64,000 nt of DNA from Marvania coccoides (Eukaryota > Chlorophyta > Trebouxiophyceae > Chlorellales > Chlorellaceae): the NCBI GenBank assembly GCA_963854735.1, contig OY978109.1:372001-436000 (forward strand). The letters run 5' to 3'. Below, piece by piece: positions 34,899 through 46,711 of the stretch. The notes below the pieces were generated by a model. That model saw nothing but the letters and a program-made list of their open reading frames with translations. It made no database searches and was not told the origin of the DNA. A program made the position numbers and the translations under genes. How positions within the stretch are numbered: the first letter of the stretch is position 1; each line of letters starts with the position of its first letter.

Positions 34899-37800
34899 TC
34901 ACAGCTCCCATGCAGCCTTGTGCAGAACAAACTTGGCTCCGAGGCTGGAACTACAGAAGCCATTGGCCTGCAAAATAAACAAGGTTAACCATCAAAACAT
35001 TTTTTGCAGTACATATAAAATATATGTGATTATTACAATGGGCAATTTTCAATCGTTTCTCACCTCCGCCACCGCCAGCATGACTGAGTTGGTCATCGAT
35101 TTCGGGCCAGCAACGTACACTCCAACCTCGGCAGGCAGGCCTTCGGAGGCAGCAGTTTTAGCGGCCGCTTCAGCAGCAGCGACCAGCTCTCCATGGATGT
35201 CAGGGCGACCAGCCAAAATTTCAGTTGACGCTTCACCGTTGGAGGAAGTCACGAATTTTCCAGCAGAAACGCATGGCGCAAAGCTCGCGCGCGCGTCGGA
35301 GAAGTCGGCAGGGGTCAAGCCGGCGGTCTTCCTGATTCGCCAGTGCCTGCAAACGACAAAAAGAACGAGATTTATATTTCTGGCATTGTTTTCCATGTAT
35401 TTATTCAGGCAAACTTGCCTGTAAACCAGCATCGGAAGGATACCCAGCGCGAAGGGAAAGCCCAGGGACATAATGAACTGCGTGAAAAACCAGACAGTTC
35501 CGCTAATCCACGAGTAGGCCGAAACGTCATCGATGCCAGCGGTTGAGTAGTAGATGCTGCGCTCGCCAAACTCGGTAGACCCAAGGTAAGTGGCAAAGAA
35601 GCCGCCGACGAACGTCAGGGTCATGATTGCAGCGGTGTGCCACAGATTGAGGGACTCGGGCTGGAGGCGGTGCACGGCGGTGACGTAGAAGGGAGAGGCG
35701 TTGGCGAAGGCGAAGGGGGTGGATTCGGTGGCCTGCAGCTTCATGTCTTCGGAAGAGTCAGATCCCAGGCTCTTATTAGAGGAACCAGGCTCTTGGGGGT
35801 TTGCGTCGATGGCGGGGGGGCTCTCAGAGGCAGCCGCGTCGTCCACAGCGTTGCCGGTGGTGAAGAGCTTGATGGTCAGCCAATAGCTGCATGGATCAAA
35901 ATGAAGAAGGCGAAAGTGAGGATGACTGGTCAGCATGCACCAAAGAAATGCTGCTGCTGAATAATCGGAATAGCGCAGACATGCATTATAAGAAGGCGAA
36001 ATTAATTCACGTCATATTTAAAAAAAGTTAAGCTACCCACTCTGTGGCTTTCAGCACTTCTTCATCCAGCATTTCAAACTCTTGGCGGTTGCGGCACGAC
36101 CAAACCAGAACGACTTTAGGGAAGGATTGCTGCGCGCCCTCCTGTGCTTCCCTTTTCCAGTTGATCATGGCCTTCAGAATGCACAGGAGGGGTGAAACCT
36201 GCAGTGAAAAGTTAATATAAAACAAGGCATTAGTTAATATAAGCAAGGCTTCAGGGCCTGGCCACGCCCGACCACACCTCGCTGCTGCTCAACTGCTACA
36301 CTGTCAAGCTGTGCTAGGAAATATGATTATCCAATCTAAAAATAACAAAATATTAAAAATAATAATAAGGTTAAGTCTACAACTTACTCCCACTCCACCT
36401 GCGACAAACAGCATGGTGTGGAAATGCCGCCAGGACTTGACGTAGGCGTCCTCGCCGACTGGGCCTCGCACCCGAACAGGCAGGTGCTTGTTAGCTGCAA
36501 GCTGGCTGAACAGGCGCTGCGTCCACTGCCCGTAGTTCTTGATGTGGATGCGCAGCGTGGGTCCGCCGGCGGCTTGGTCGATAGAGGCCAGCGTGAAAGG
36601 ATGCCACTGCCAGCGGCTGACACTTGGGAAAAGAAGGTAAATGTCGTGCAGGGGGCAAGCTTTGAAGTCCTGAACGCAGTATGGGCAGATCGGAGGGCCG
36701 ATCTTTTTAGTTGTTCTTCTTTTAGACAACAATGGCATTTAAAAAAAATATATATATATGTATATATTAACACATATATTAACACAAAAATTAACTCACC
36801 TTAGAAGCTTGGATATCGAGGGTAACGACTGAGGGATCGCTTGCATCGTTTCCAGGTGCAGAAGGAGCGGCGCTGGCTGCGGTGACTTGCGTGAGCTGGC
36901 CGCTTCGCATGACGAGATCGCCAGCGTACAGCAGGGCACCAGGAAGGAAATAGGACCACGACCAAAAGTAGTGCATGTAGGCGAATAACGTGAAGCCCAC
37001 GAAGCAGATCAGATGGCAGCGGTAGAACACCTGCATCGTTGCAAGGCAAAAAGAAAGTATTTATTTTTTCCTCGCGCTGTTGCTGCAAATTTGGTTGAAA
37101 AAGAGGTGAAATAAGAAGAAGCTCACCTCAAAAAACCTGCGGCGGCACCATTCAATTGAAGTCGCCCAGAGAACCCAGCCAAACAGCATTGCCAGCGTGC
37201 CTGCAAAGTAGTTTATGCTGCTCTCGCCTCCCCAGTCGAAAAAGAGGGCCCAGAAGCCGCCTTTCATGATCCAGTACAGGTAGTACAGGGTGCCGTGGAG
37301 GGTGAGGAAGAGCATGGTGCCGTGGCCGAACCAGCGATGGTAGCGGATGCCTTCAGCGTAGGACAGCCCCAGGGCTGCCTGGATCAGGGAGTTGTGAGGG
37401 ATGGGGAGGAAGAGGAGCCACAGAGATGGCCACGCCAGGATGCCAAATACCAGGGCAACCCTGCGAGATGAAAGAAAGAAAGAAATTGAAAATTAGTTCC
37501 AGACTTCCAAGAATTGCCCATTGTAATGTATGTATGTATGTATGTATTGCTGAAAGACCTCCCAGGGTCACTCCCCCAAAGGTAGGTCGAGTACCATAGT
37601 TTATTTTATTGGCACAAAATTAATAGCGTGAAGAGCTTATTTTCCAAAGAAAGAAAATGAGTGGGAGAAAAAAGCAGCTGACCGACCGTTCCAGCATGAT
37701 GCGTGCATGCGGCTCAGGGAATGCCACTCCCGCAGCCGCAAACGCGTCCAGTTCCTTCGCATAGTCGGAAACGTAAGAAGCAAAATACCTGAATTTAAAG

Positions 37801-38527
37801 AATACATTTTTGGATTGAAAAAAAAAGATTCTTTTCGTTTTTTCATATTGCGAAGTGCAGGTTGTCTAAGTTAGATAAATGCGCCGGCTCACCAGATATT
37901 GAAGGCAAGATAGAGAAGAAGCACCGAAGCATCGATGACACTCATGCCCCCGCACCACCAGACGAAGAAGCGGCGGGGAGGGAGCTGGAAGCGCAGGAAG
38001 GAGGACAGCTGCAAGAAGAAAGAATCGGCGTTAGATTGTTTTGTGGAAGAGCAAGAAGAAGCTCCCATATGATCTTACTTTGGAGGTGACGCGCCGCCAG
38101 ATCTTTGGCACCTCTGCTGGAGACGGCAGCGCTCGGGAGATGAGCGCCAGAAAGAAGGCGACGAGCATGGAGGTCCACAGGAATGCGATGTTCATGGTGT
38201 CGTACGCGTCCTGCAGGAGAAAAAAAAACAATGGGAAGTGGAAAGGATGAATTGATGTACTAGCAGCCGGCGGCCGACGGGGTCAATTTTCTTCCCACCC
38301 ACCAAAGACTTCCCCCCCCGGGGATAGACGATTCCCCAGGTCTCGTAGGCCTTGACAAAGCGCACTTCAAAGTGCTCATCGGTGACGTAGTCGAAGCCAA
38401 AGAAGAAAAAAGCTGTGAAGCAGGCTGCGAATCCAAGTTTGACTGAGATGCTGGCGATCACAGACGTCCAGGGACTGGCCAAAATGCCCCGCACGAAGCC
38501 AATCGGACACCCTTTGGAGGCCGACAT
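34899..38527 (-). CDS. FRO: FRO/FRE-type ferric-chelate reductase (flavocytochrome b)
   Basis: Eleven exons in gene order: 38303-38527, 38079-38210, 37893-38008, 37687-37788, 37127-37460, 36800-37030, 36388-36669, 36041-36198, 35419-35886, 35064-35346, 34899-34967; 799 aa. Intron 9 has a GC donor (ACAG|GCAAGT). The heme-binding helices show paired His (RYHRWFGHGTMLFLTLHG; FYRCHLICFVGFTLFAYMH). FAD binding is marked by WQWHPFTLAS, NADPH binding by FVAGGVGVSPLL and VYVAGPKSM. Extra membrane segments (TAAIMTLTFVGGFFATYL; WFFTQFIMSLGFPFALGIL) sit between the NADPH-binding halves, as in plant FROs. The enzyme moves electrons from NADPH across the plasma membrane to ferric or cupric chelates before uptake. 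It is head to head with the LTP-like gene, 195 bp apart. Confidence 0.92.
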
Positions 38528-38722
38528 TGTATTTATGTGTATTAAAAGCGCCGATCTCGAGGTTTACGCCTGTGAAATTTTGCCGAAAATGGGTGGCGTA
38601 CTTACTGCTCACACTCGAAAAGTCTGTACGGCACACGCCATTTTCCGCCAGATTTTCCGAGACCGACTGCACCGTGTTGACCATTTGCATTTGCAATATC
38701 ATTATCAATCCATCTTGCACCC
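38528..38722. promoter_or_regulatory. Compact divergent promoter of ferric reductase and LTP-like gene
   Basis: The 195 bp between the two start codons must hold both 5' UTRs and core promoters. No TATA box or known iron-response element is identified. Co-regulation is inferred from distance only. Confidence 0.4.
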
Positions 38723-39770
38723 ATGGTGAGCTTTTTGATGGTCTCCGCCCTGGTGGCCCTGCTCGTGGGGTGTTGCCTGGCACAGCCGCCAGCAGATGCT
38801 GAAGCGGCAGAACTCGCGCCCACGATAGTGATTCCGCTGCCTAGTGATCCTGAAAGCGTGTGTACCAGAGATGCGATGCTCAGAGTGACGGAGCAGCACC
38901 ATAGCTGTGCCGAAGCGTTCCACCATGGAGAAGATCCAGGTGGGAAGGATAAAAAGTATCTAGGCTAGTTTTATAATTGCGCAATAGCTCCGCTAAGATA
39001 TTAACGTACCCCCTTCCCCCAAGCAGACGAAGCGTGTTGCATTGGCCTGGCAGAAGCCTATGGGCCGAATTCAACGGCCCCCACTGCCAACTGCTTTTGC
39101 CACCAGCCTTACTGGGAAACCCTGGAGGCGCTGTCCGAACTCAACTATATCGGATGGAGCGGAGCTTTTGGCATCTGCAAGCAAGTTTGAGTTTGGGTTT
39201 ATTTTTTGTTCTGGGCAGCAGCCAGGTTGTTTTATCGCCAGGCGGGGGCAGCAGCCAGGTTGTTTTATATTTTTAAAGTCGGCAAGAATGTTTGCACGCA
39301 GCATACATCGAGACAAAAAGATGATATCGTAACGCTGCTTAATCCCCAATTCTGTGTTGGTGCAGGGGCCTTGGCTACGAAATTTATTACTACGACTCTG
39401 AGGCTGAAATGTGCAGCGGTGCGGTGCCCCCTGAGCCCGAGCCTGCTGAAGAGGAAGTGGCCAAAGAGGAAGAAGAGATTCCTGTGCTGTCCATGCGCTC
39501 CTACTCTACTTGGATGAACGATTTGGACAAAGACGTCTGGGGATCGCTGAGTTTTACAGCCGGGGTGATATCAGGTGAGGAAAAGATTAATTATTCCTTG
39601 GTAGCGAATTAAAATACTTTCCTATGTGAAACCAAACAGACACGAAAATTTGCTTACTTTCATTTTTATAACATTGCACAGTTTTGGGATTCGGCATCAT
39701 GGCATGGACGTTTGTTTTCGATTTTTACCATGACATGGTGGTGCGCTACAAGTGGGGAAAAGGCGCATGA
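38723..39770 (+). CDS. Membrane-anchored eight-cysteine (nsLTP-like) protein
   Basis: Four exons, 38723-38939, 39027-39180, 39366-39574 and 39682-39770, give 222 aa. Intron 2 uses a GC donor (TGCAA|GCAAGT); the others are GT-AG. After a signal peptide (MVSFLMVSALVALLVGCCLA), cysteines at residues 47, 62, 76, 77, 95, 97, 123 and 140 form the order C..C..CC..CxC..C..C, with spacings in the range of plant lipid-transfer/2S-albumin eight-cysteine motifs. An acidic Pro/Glu linker (PEPEPAEEEVAKEEEE) leads to a C-terminal membrane segment (FTAGVISVLGFGIMAWTFVF) and a short basic tail, so the domain faces outward. Plant LTPs are mostly secreted or GPI-anchored; a true membrane anchor is unusual. Lipid binding is inferred from the pattern. 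It shares a short divergent promoter with the ferric reductase. Confidence 0.72.
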
Positions 39771-40204
39771 GCTGAAGAAAATGATTTGCAGTTTATTGCC
39801 GCATCTTCGCCTTTCCGCTTCACCGTTAGTTACGCATTCAAGATTTGCACCCCTCTAGGTGCTTTGATAGCATTCACATAATTATCATAGCTGCGCTATT
39901 AATTTCGAATTAAATAAGATGTTTTCAGATTGCTTTTTATTTTTAAGGAGCAGTGCATTGTTTTCATATGCCCAGTATTGTGAATTTTGTCCAAGTGCTG
40001 TGAGATAAGTAAATAAATTGAAAAATAGAAAATTATTAATGAGAGGCAAGGAGAGAATTGAAAAATGATTTCATTATAATATAATATAATTGACGCCCTA
40101 CGTCGGGAGAAAAACTGGATGTGTGATTGCGTTTTCTTTTTCAAATTCAAAAGAAAGCTGGCAAACTATGCCACTCAAACCCCAAGCAAAATAAAACGAG
40201 TATA
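39771..40204. other. Intergenic, no gene recognised
   Basis: AT-rich 3' flank of the LTP-like gene. It contains one occurrence of TTTTCATATGCCCA (39961), the start motif of the 240-bp repeat at 27 kb, without the rest of that repeat. Confidence 0.5.
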
Positions 40205-40300
40205 CATCTGGCTTCGTTGGATTGATGCCCGCATAAAAAATACTGCCGCGCATGCTATGTGAAATAGCAGGGAAATGATTGAAAGAGGTGCCTGCAGATG
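40205..40300 (-). pseudogene. Decayed fragment of the multi-pass membrane protein gene
   Basis: About 95 bp resemble the start of the middle exon of the gene at 31562-32830, including its acceptor region. The translations compare as APLSIISLLFHIACAAVFFM here and VPFSMFCVLFFTACTALFLF there, followed by a matching MYT. The frame does not continue as a gene; it is a remnant of a second copy. Confidence 0.65.
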
Positions 40301-40337
<37 letters not shown>

Positions 40338-40347
40338 ATATATATAG
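40301..40347. repeat. (AT)n microsatellite
   Basis: Alternating AT run with one GTGT interruption, immediately next to the membrane-gene remnant. Confidence 0.9.
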
Positions 40348-40808
40348 CGTTGACAATTCCTGAGCAGCAACATTCCATGGATACTTCCCATGCTTTTATA
40401 TAGGGGCATTTTATCTTTGGACAGTGCCATGGCCGTAGCGGGGCATGCATGTTGCGGCATGCGCATGAACAGCGCACGTTCGTTAAAGACGAGTGACTAG
40501 AATAAGAAAAATGCGGGGGGCAGCCTGAATCTGCGGGGGCAGCCTGAATGATAAAATTCATGGGGGCACCCTCCAGCCGGCGCCACGCAAAGACGCTTCT
40601 ACCGAACGTTGCTTGCCGACACACCTCTTCCTTCAATTCTGCAGTAGCGGGTGGGGGGAGGGAAAGGAGCTGTACGCTACCCACGGCAGGCAGGCAGGCT
40701 CGTGATAAAATTAAAACACTCTTGAGCTGGCGACCTGTTCAGTCGCTGATTTCGGTTGCGCCCTGCCCCCCAAACAATGTTTATTTCACTTCGTTTACTG
40801 TTGCTTTA
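40348..40808. other. Intergenic, no gene recognised
   Basis: 3' flank of the spinster-like gene. A GCGGGGG-CAGCCTGAAT direct repeat (two copies near 40514 and 40533) is the only structure noted. Confidence 0.5.
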
Positions 40809-42809
40809 TTACTCTCTCGACAAGCTTGCCAGCTCCACCTCTTCCGCTGCTGCTGTTGTTGGTGCCTGCGACTCCCCCAATACTACCTCCTCCTCGTTCT
40901 CCCGGTCCCCGCTGTAATCAACTATCGCCCCGCCCCTTGCCAGCAAGCCCCCTCCCATGAAAAACGCTGTCCCCAGTGCCGATGCCACGCTCAGCAGGCC
41001 CAGGCTCAGCCGCCACGACCCCGTACTGCTCTGTACCGCCCCCACAATCGGCGGCCCAGGGATGTCCCCGAACAGGTGCTGAGCGGCTTCAGTTGCCGCG
41101 AGCACAAAGGGCCGCTGCGCCGGCGGGACCGCCGCCATCGCTGCAGCGTACCCTGGAGACTGCACTGCGAATATGAGCAGCTCGGTGACAGCGAGCAGCG
41201 CCCAAAATGCCGCCGCGCTTTCCACTGCGGCGAAGGTTAAACTGCCAAAGGCGGTGACACCTGCCATGAGGCCGCCGCTTAGCCAGAGAGCTTTTTTGAG
41301 GGAGGCGGGGGTGCGGGCGTCCAGTGCTGCGCCGCCCAGCAGCGTGCCCAGCACGCCTGCGCCCACCGCGATGCCTCCAAACACAAAATCGACGAATTCT
41401 GCCTTGGCGCTGGCGTTGCTGTAATACAGCTCTAAAACGGCCTGGAAAAGCAGGGAAAATTAAGGGGAAATGGCCTTAGGGAGGAGATAACGAGAAATAC
41501 AAGGTCCGGTTGTTGTTTGCTGGGTTGCATTTCTTTCTTTTAAAATCGCCGGCTGAAGCTGAAGAAAGGAGGCATTGCTATCTTGGTTTCTTTCTTTTTT
41601 CTGTCTTTTCACTTACCTTTGGACCCCACCACGCCGCGCTGCTGAGGTACGCATTCCACGCCCCCATGCCCAGCACGGCAGCCACCGCCACGGGACTGGT
41701 CAGCAGCGCCTTCGTTTCCATCACCAGCGACTGCCACCCCCCTCTCCAGCCTCCCACCGCTGCCTCTCTCCTTCCCAATTCCGCTGTTTCCACGTTCAAA
41801 TACCTGCGTTCTTCTTCCTCGTGGCCAACTGCCACCGCCTCGTGCTCCTCAATCTCCCCACCGCCAGTGATACCGTCTTCACCGCCTTTTTCACGCTCTT
41901 CAATGAGGTGAACTGGGTCTGCTGAGTTTCTCCTACCACTGCTGGCGTCAATTCCACCGCCACTGCCGCTCTCTTGCTTCGATGTGAGGTCTAGGGGAGG
42001 AGCTAGAAGAAAGAACCCCGCCACCGGCAGCGCTAAGCCTGCTTGGATCCAAAACGCAGCACGCCAGCCTAAAGAAGACCCAACGGCGCCACCCAAAATA
42101 TACCCCACTGCGAACGCTGACGGGACGCAAAGAAAGAAAATTCCTAGCCACAGTCCAACACGCTTTGAGGGCGCCACATCGTCTGCAGTTGCATATATGC
42201 AAGCCAGTTAAATCAGACCGGGGTTTAATTTATTGGGAGGAATTGATATTAGATGATATTTCAACGTGTCGCATTTTCTGAGGTAATATAACAAGTAATA
42301 TAAACCTCAAGGGTGGTCCCCATTGATAAGAAGAAAAGGTTCCTTAGAATAAGGAGAAAAAAAAATACAATAGAAATTCTTTGCTCACCCACGACGGCAG
42401 GGAGGAGCGAGATGGTGCCCCCCGCAAACCCAACCGCGAACCGAAACACCAGCAGCATGGCGTAGCTGACGGAAAACCCGCAGATCGCCTCCGCCACGCC
42501 CCACAGAATAAACGCCGCCCCAAGGAGCGTCGAAATCGAGTAGCGGGTGCATAAGAGGCCGAAGACTGGGGAGCCGATTGAAACGCCGACATAGTACACC
42601 GCAGGGACGCAGCCTGCTTGGAAGAGCGTGAGGTTAAAGTGGGTTGAAAAAGTCTCAGTTTTAGGGGCGGCCACGGTGCCCCCGACGCCGTTGGAAGAGA
42701 TGACGCCGCGGTCCAGCATGAGCACGAAGGCCACTGCGCACATGGAGGCCAGCGCCAGGGCCGGGGATGGCCAGCGGCAGCAGCTTGCGGCGGCAGCGGA
42801 TGGCGACAT
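40809..42809 (-). CDS. Spinster-like major facilitator transporter
   Basis: Three exons in gene order 42389-42809, 41617-42182 and 40809-41441, all GT-AG; 539 aa. About twelve membrane segments can be traced. The first half shows VAFVLMLDRGVISSNGVGG, FGLLCTRYSISTLLGAAFIL (loop 2-3 motif) and FRFAVGFAGGTISLLPAVV; the second half has GGIAVGAGVLGTLLGGAALD and HLFGDIPGPPIVGAVQ, which resembles the DIPSPPLVG signature of spinster (SPNS) proteins. Spinsters export sphingoid bases or lysophospholipids, often from lysosomes or late endosomes. The central cytosolic loop is long (about 110 residues, Glu/Gly rich). Substrate is not determined by sequence; another MFS organic-anion carrier is possible. 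Confidence 0.8.
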
Positions 42810-43187
42810 TTATTTTGGTGTAGAACAGCAATGCAAATAAATTATTTCAAAATATTGGGAGGGATTGGATTGTGGGAGCAAATAGATTGACGCACCAAGT
42901 CTCCGAAGTGCAGAAAGCTGGTTATCGCCAGCTTAGCTAGCTCGTCTTTTTTTTGCAAGTTAAGGGTTTTGTTTGAATGATAACAGCCATTTCTCCGCTG
43001 GATGCAGCGCGTTTGAAGCTGGATTTGACAACCCACATATTAATATATTTAAATTCGGTTTGATTGAGCTCCAATTCCGAAACAAAAATTTGAAAACAAG
43101 GCGCAAAAACAACAACTGGGCTAAAGAGACCCACAGACGCCCTTGATCCCCTATTGTTTTTTTTTTGAAAATGTGGAAAGATTTGCC

Positions 43188-46100
43188 ATGATGGTCGCGC
43201 GAGCTCCGCAGTCCCTCGCGTCCCCTTGTTTTAATCATCCCATCGCTGCACCCATGTCCGCTGCGGCGCTGCTACGACGGACAGCACGTCGCCTTCCATC
43301 ATTTCTCACAATCCACTGCTCCCCAGCCTTCAACACCCGCAGCCCGTTCTCTACCGCCACTTTTGCTGCCTCCGACCGAAATTCCGCCGCCGCTGCTGCT
43401 TCGCTACCCAGCTCCCCTGCCGCTTCCGCCCCTTATTTGCACGGTCTTAGCCAGGAGCAGCTGGCTGCAGTGACGGCTGACCTCGTTCCTACTCGCGTTG
43501 TGGCGGGGCCAGGTAGCGGTAAAACCAGAGTGCTCACCGCTCGTATTGCCCATCTCCACACCCACCACAAAGTACCTCTATGGCAAATTCTAGCCATCAC
43601 GTTCACCAACAAGGCGGCGGAGGAGATGCGGGAGCGGCTGGGCAACGTTTTGGGCGAGGATGCGGCCAAAGCGATGTTTGCCGGAACTTTCCATTCGTTG
43701 TGCTACCGCATCCTGCGGCGGGAGCTGGAGCAGCTGCCGGGGGCGGGGCGCACCGAGGGCTGGACTGTGTGAGTTTTCCACCGTTTCCTTCATTTCTTAT
43801 TTCTTCAAATTAACAGTTTACAAATTGTGTGTGTTTTCCTGACAATTTATCGAGCTGCTTGGTTTCTAAACAGGTACGACCAGGACTCCTCCATCATGAC
43901 GGTCAAAAAGCTGGTGCGCAAGGCCTATCCCGCGCTGGCCACTCCTAAAATCAACGAAAAAGCGCAGGCCGTTCATTCCCGCATTTCCCGCCTTAAAAAC
44001 GAAGTACACACCTGGCACGGCGTGCCTGCTGTGGAGGCCGTGCACGCGCACTTCGCAGCAGTGCACGGCGTGGACTGGAGGAGCGGCGCGGTGGGGCAGG
44101 GGCGGGTGGCAGCGGCTGCGGAGTTAGCACTCTGGTTCGAGCAGTACGAGGCAGCGTTGCGCACCGCCAACGCGCTGGATTTCGACGATCTGATGGGGCT
44201 CACGGTGGCACTGCTGCAGAGCAACCCTGAGATTCTGGGCCGCCTGCGCAGGTAAACAGTTTGGCCCAAAAGTTCGCCGATTATATTACTACCTGCTCAA
44301 AAGTTGTTTTCTAATTCTATTATATCTATGTCTGTGTTTTATGTCTGTAGAAAGTTTCGGCACATCCTGGTGGACGAATTTCAGGACTCCAACGTAGCAA
44401 ACTATCGCCTGGTCAAGCTGCTGGCGTCTCCTGACCCTCCTGCAGCGCCCATCGGCGACTCTTCTCTCCTGTCGTCGCTCAGCCGCCACCTCTTCGCCGT
44501 GGGCGACCCTGATCAGGCCATCTACGGCTGGCGGGGGGCGGATGTGAGCAACATGCGGCACAAGTTTGGTGTCGACTTTCCAGAGGGATCGGTGTACCGC
44601 CTGCGGGACAACTATCGGGCAAGTTTTTTTTGTTTCTTTTTTGTATTAGCCGATACTGTTGATAAGAAACCAGCATCTTCCACCTGATACTGGACCTCTC
44701 TGCCAGATTGATTTATTATTTAATTAGTAGTCTGTTCCATTCAACACTTCACCATTAATCATTTTCTTTTCTTTTATTTCCTGTTTTTCTCTCCCGCAGA
44801 GCACGCCCAACATCCTCTCAGCCGCCCAGGCCGTGATCGCAGTCAACAACGATGAAGACCGCCTCGATCTGCGCCCGCAGCGCCCCTCCGGCCCCTCTGT
44901 GAAAGTAACCCGCGCCGAAAACCCTTACGAAGAAGCGGAGGCAGTGGCCAGCGGGATAGCAGCGGCGATAAAGTCGGGACGGTGTAGAGACCGGGATTTG
45001 GCGGTGCTGCACCGGACGCACCGGCAGATGAAGTTTGTGGAGCAATGCCTGGTGAGTTGGAAGGTTGGAAGAAGAAAGAAAATAGGAGAAAGAAAGAAGA
45101 GGGGGAAATAGCGAAACGATGTTATCAAATTTTTTCATATGCCCAAATTGTATTTGAATTTATTTTTGGGTTTAAAACTTGATATTTGTGGTATTTAGAG
45201 AATAGAATGTGGAAATGTATGTATATGCTTCCAACCACTATTATTTATTTCCTCTCGTTCTTCTGAATTAACAGGTCAAGCGCGGCATTCCTTACATCAT
45301 GATCGGCGGAGTTCCTTTTTGGAAACGCAGCGAAGTGCAGGACGCCATCGCCTACCTGCGACTCGCCACGACTCTCAACGACGATATAGCCCTCGAGCGC
45401 GTCATCAACGTGCCCGCCCGCGGCATAGGGTCTCGCTCACTTGAAAAAATCACCGCCGCCGCCAAGGAGGCAGGGGTCACCGTTTCTCAGCTGCTGTGGA
45501 GCGATTCCCGTGGTGGAGGAAATTTTGCAGGCGGGGAAGGGGTTCGGGAGCAGCAGCGCTCGGCGGTTTCGCTGTTAATCAACCGGAAAGCCACGGTGGA
45601 GGCGCTAGATGCCTTTAGGCAGGCGGTGTTGGAAATGCGGGGGGCGGTGCTGGAGGAGCCTCTGCACGTGGCGATGTTCCGCATCATCGCGCTGGCGGGG
45701 CTGCAGGAGCACGTGACAGCTGGAAAGTACGAAAAATCTGGAGAGGAAGAGGACAAAAGGAAGCGGCTGATTGGCGAGAGGGTGGGGCGGTTGCAGCAGC
45801 TGCTGGGGGTGTCCAAGGAGTTTAGGGAGGGCCGTGCCACGGAGCAGATCTTCATTGACGCTGCCCTGATGGACACAGAGGATGAGTATGAATTTTACGA
45901 AGCGGCAGCAGCGGCAGCGACAGCCGCAAGCAGTTCTGGCGAGGAAGGCCAGGGGATAGGGGAAGACACGCCGAAGAGGCGTTTGGAGCTTGCACGCGCC
46001 TTTTTGGACGAGGTTTCGCTGTATAGCGGCGCTGACGTGGCTACCGAGGCTGACGGGGTGCGCCTGATGACCATGCACGCCTCCAAAGGCCTTGAGTTCC

Positions 46101-46711
46101 AAGCAGTCTTCATTCCAGGTGCGTCAGATATTTTTTAAGTAATACTGATAGCTCAAACTATACCCATCATATTTTGTCCGCCCCCCCCCACCCCCCCCAC
46201 CCCACTGGTTTTTTTACTGCCGTTCTCTTCCTACTTTTCCACGTCATTTACTTTCCCAAACGCCATCGTGTGCGCAGGCTGCGTGGAGGGCACGGTGCCG
46301 CTGTTCGGCCACCTCGCAGACAACCCTTCCCCCAAAGAGCTAGAGGAAGAAAGGAGGCTGTTCTTTGTTTCCATGACCAGAGCAAGACAAGAGCTGCACC
46401 TGTTCTACCCGGGAGTTGATATCAGATTCCAGGAGCACCCGCCCAGCAGGTTCTTGCTGGACGTGTTGGAGAGCGGGCACGCCGAGATTATGCAGGTGGA
46501 AGGAAAGGAACAGCCGAAGAAGAATTATCAGAACTATCAGCGGCGGCCGCCAGCGTCCAGCAGCGGTGGTAGGGCGTATGGGAGAGATAACACTGTCCGC
46601 AGCAACAGCAGCAGCGGCAGGAGCCCAAAAAACGAGACTGCGGAGGTGGTGCAGATGCGGGAGCGGCAGGAGGCTGCGAGGCTGCGGAATGAAAAGCGGT
46701 GGCGACGATGA
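43188..46711 (+). CDS. UvrD/PcrA-like superfamily 1 DNA helicase
   Basis: Six exons, 43188-43768, 43874-44251, 44351-44618, 44800-45051, 45275-46118 and 46278-46711, give 918 aa. Intron 3 has a GC donor (TATCGG|GCAAGT); the resulting LRDNYRSTPNIL is the canonical motif IV. Other SF1A motifs: AGPGSGKT (I), [12 protein letters not shown] (Ia), [10 protein letters not shown] (II), [15 protein letters not shown] (III), [16 protein letters not shown] (V) and [15 protein letters not shown] (VI). The first 80 residues are Arg/Ser/Ala-rich ([16 protein letters not shown]), consistent with import into plastid or mitochondrion. The enzyme is a 3'-5' translocase of the bacterial PcrA/UvrD and fungal Srs2 group, acting in repair or anti-recombination. 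The basic, low-complexity C-terminus is typical of a flexible tail. It is head to head with the spinster-like gene. Confidence 0.93.

Noticed and set aside
36041..36060. FRO exon 8 donor at TGG|GTAGCT
   Set aside because: It would put exon 9 out of frame; the donor GA|GTGGGT four bases earlier keeps the frame.
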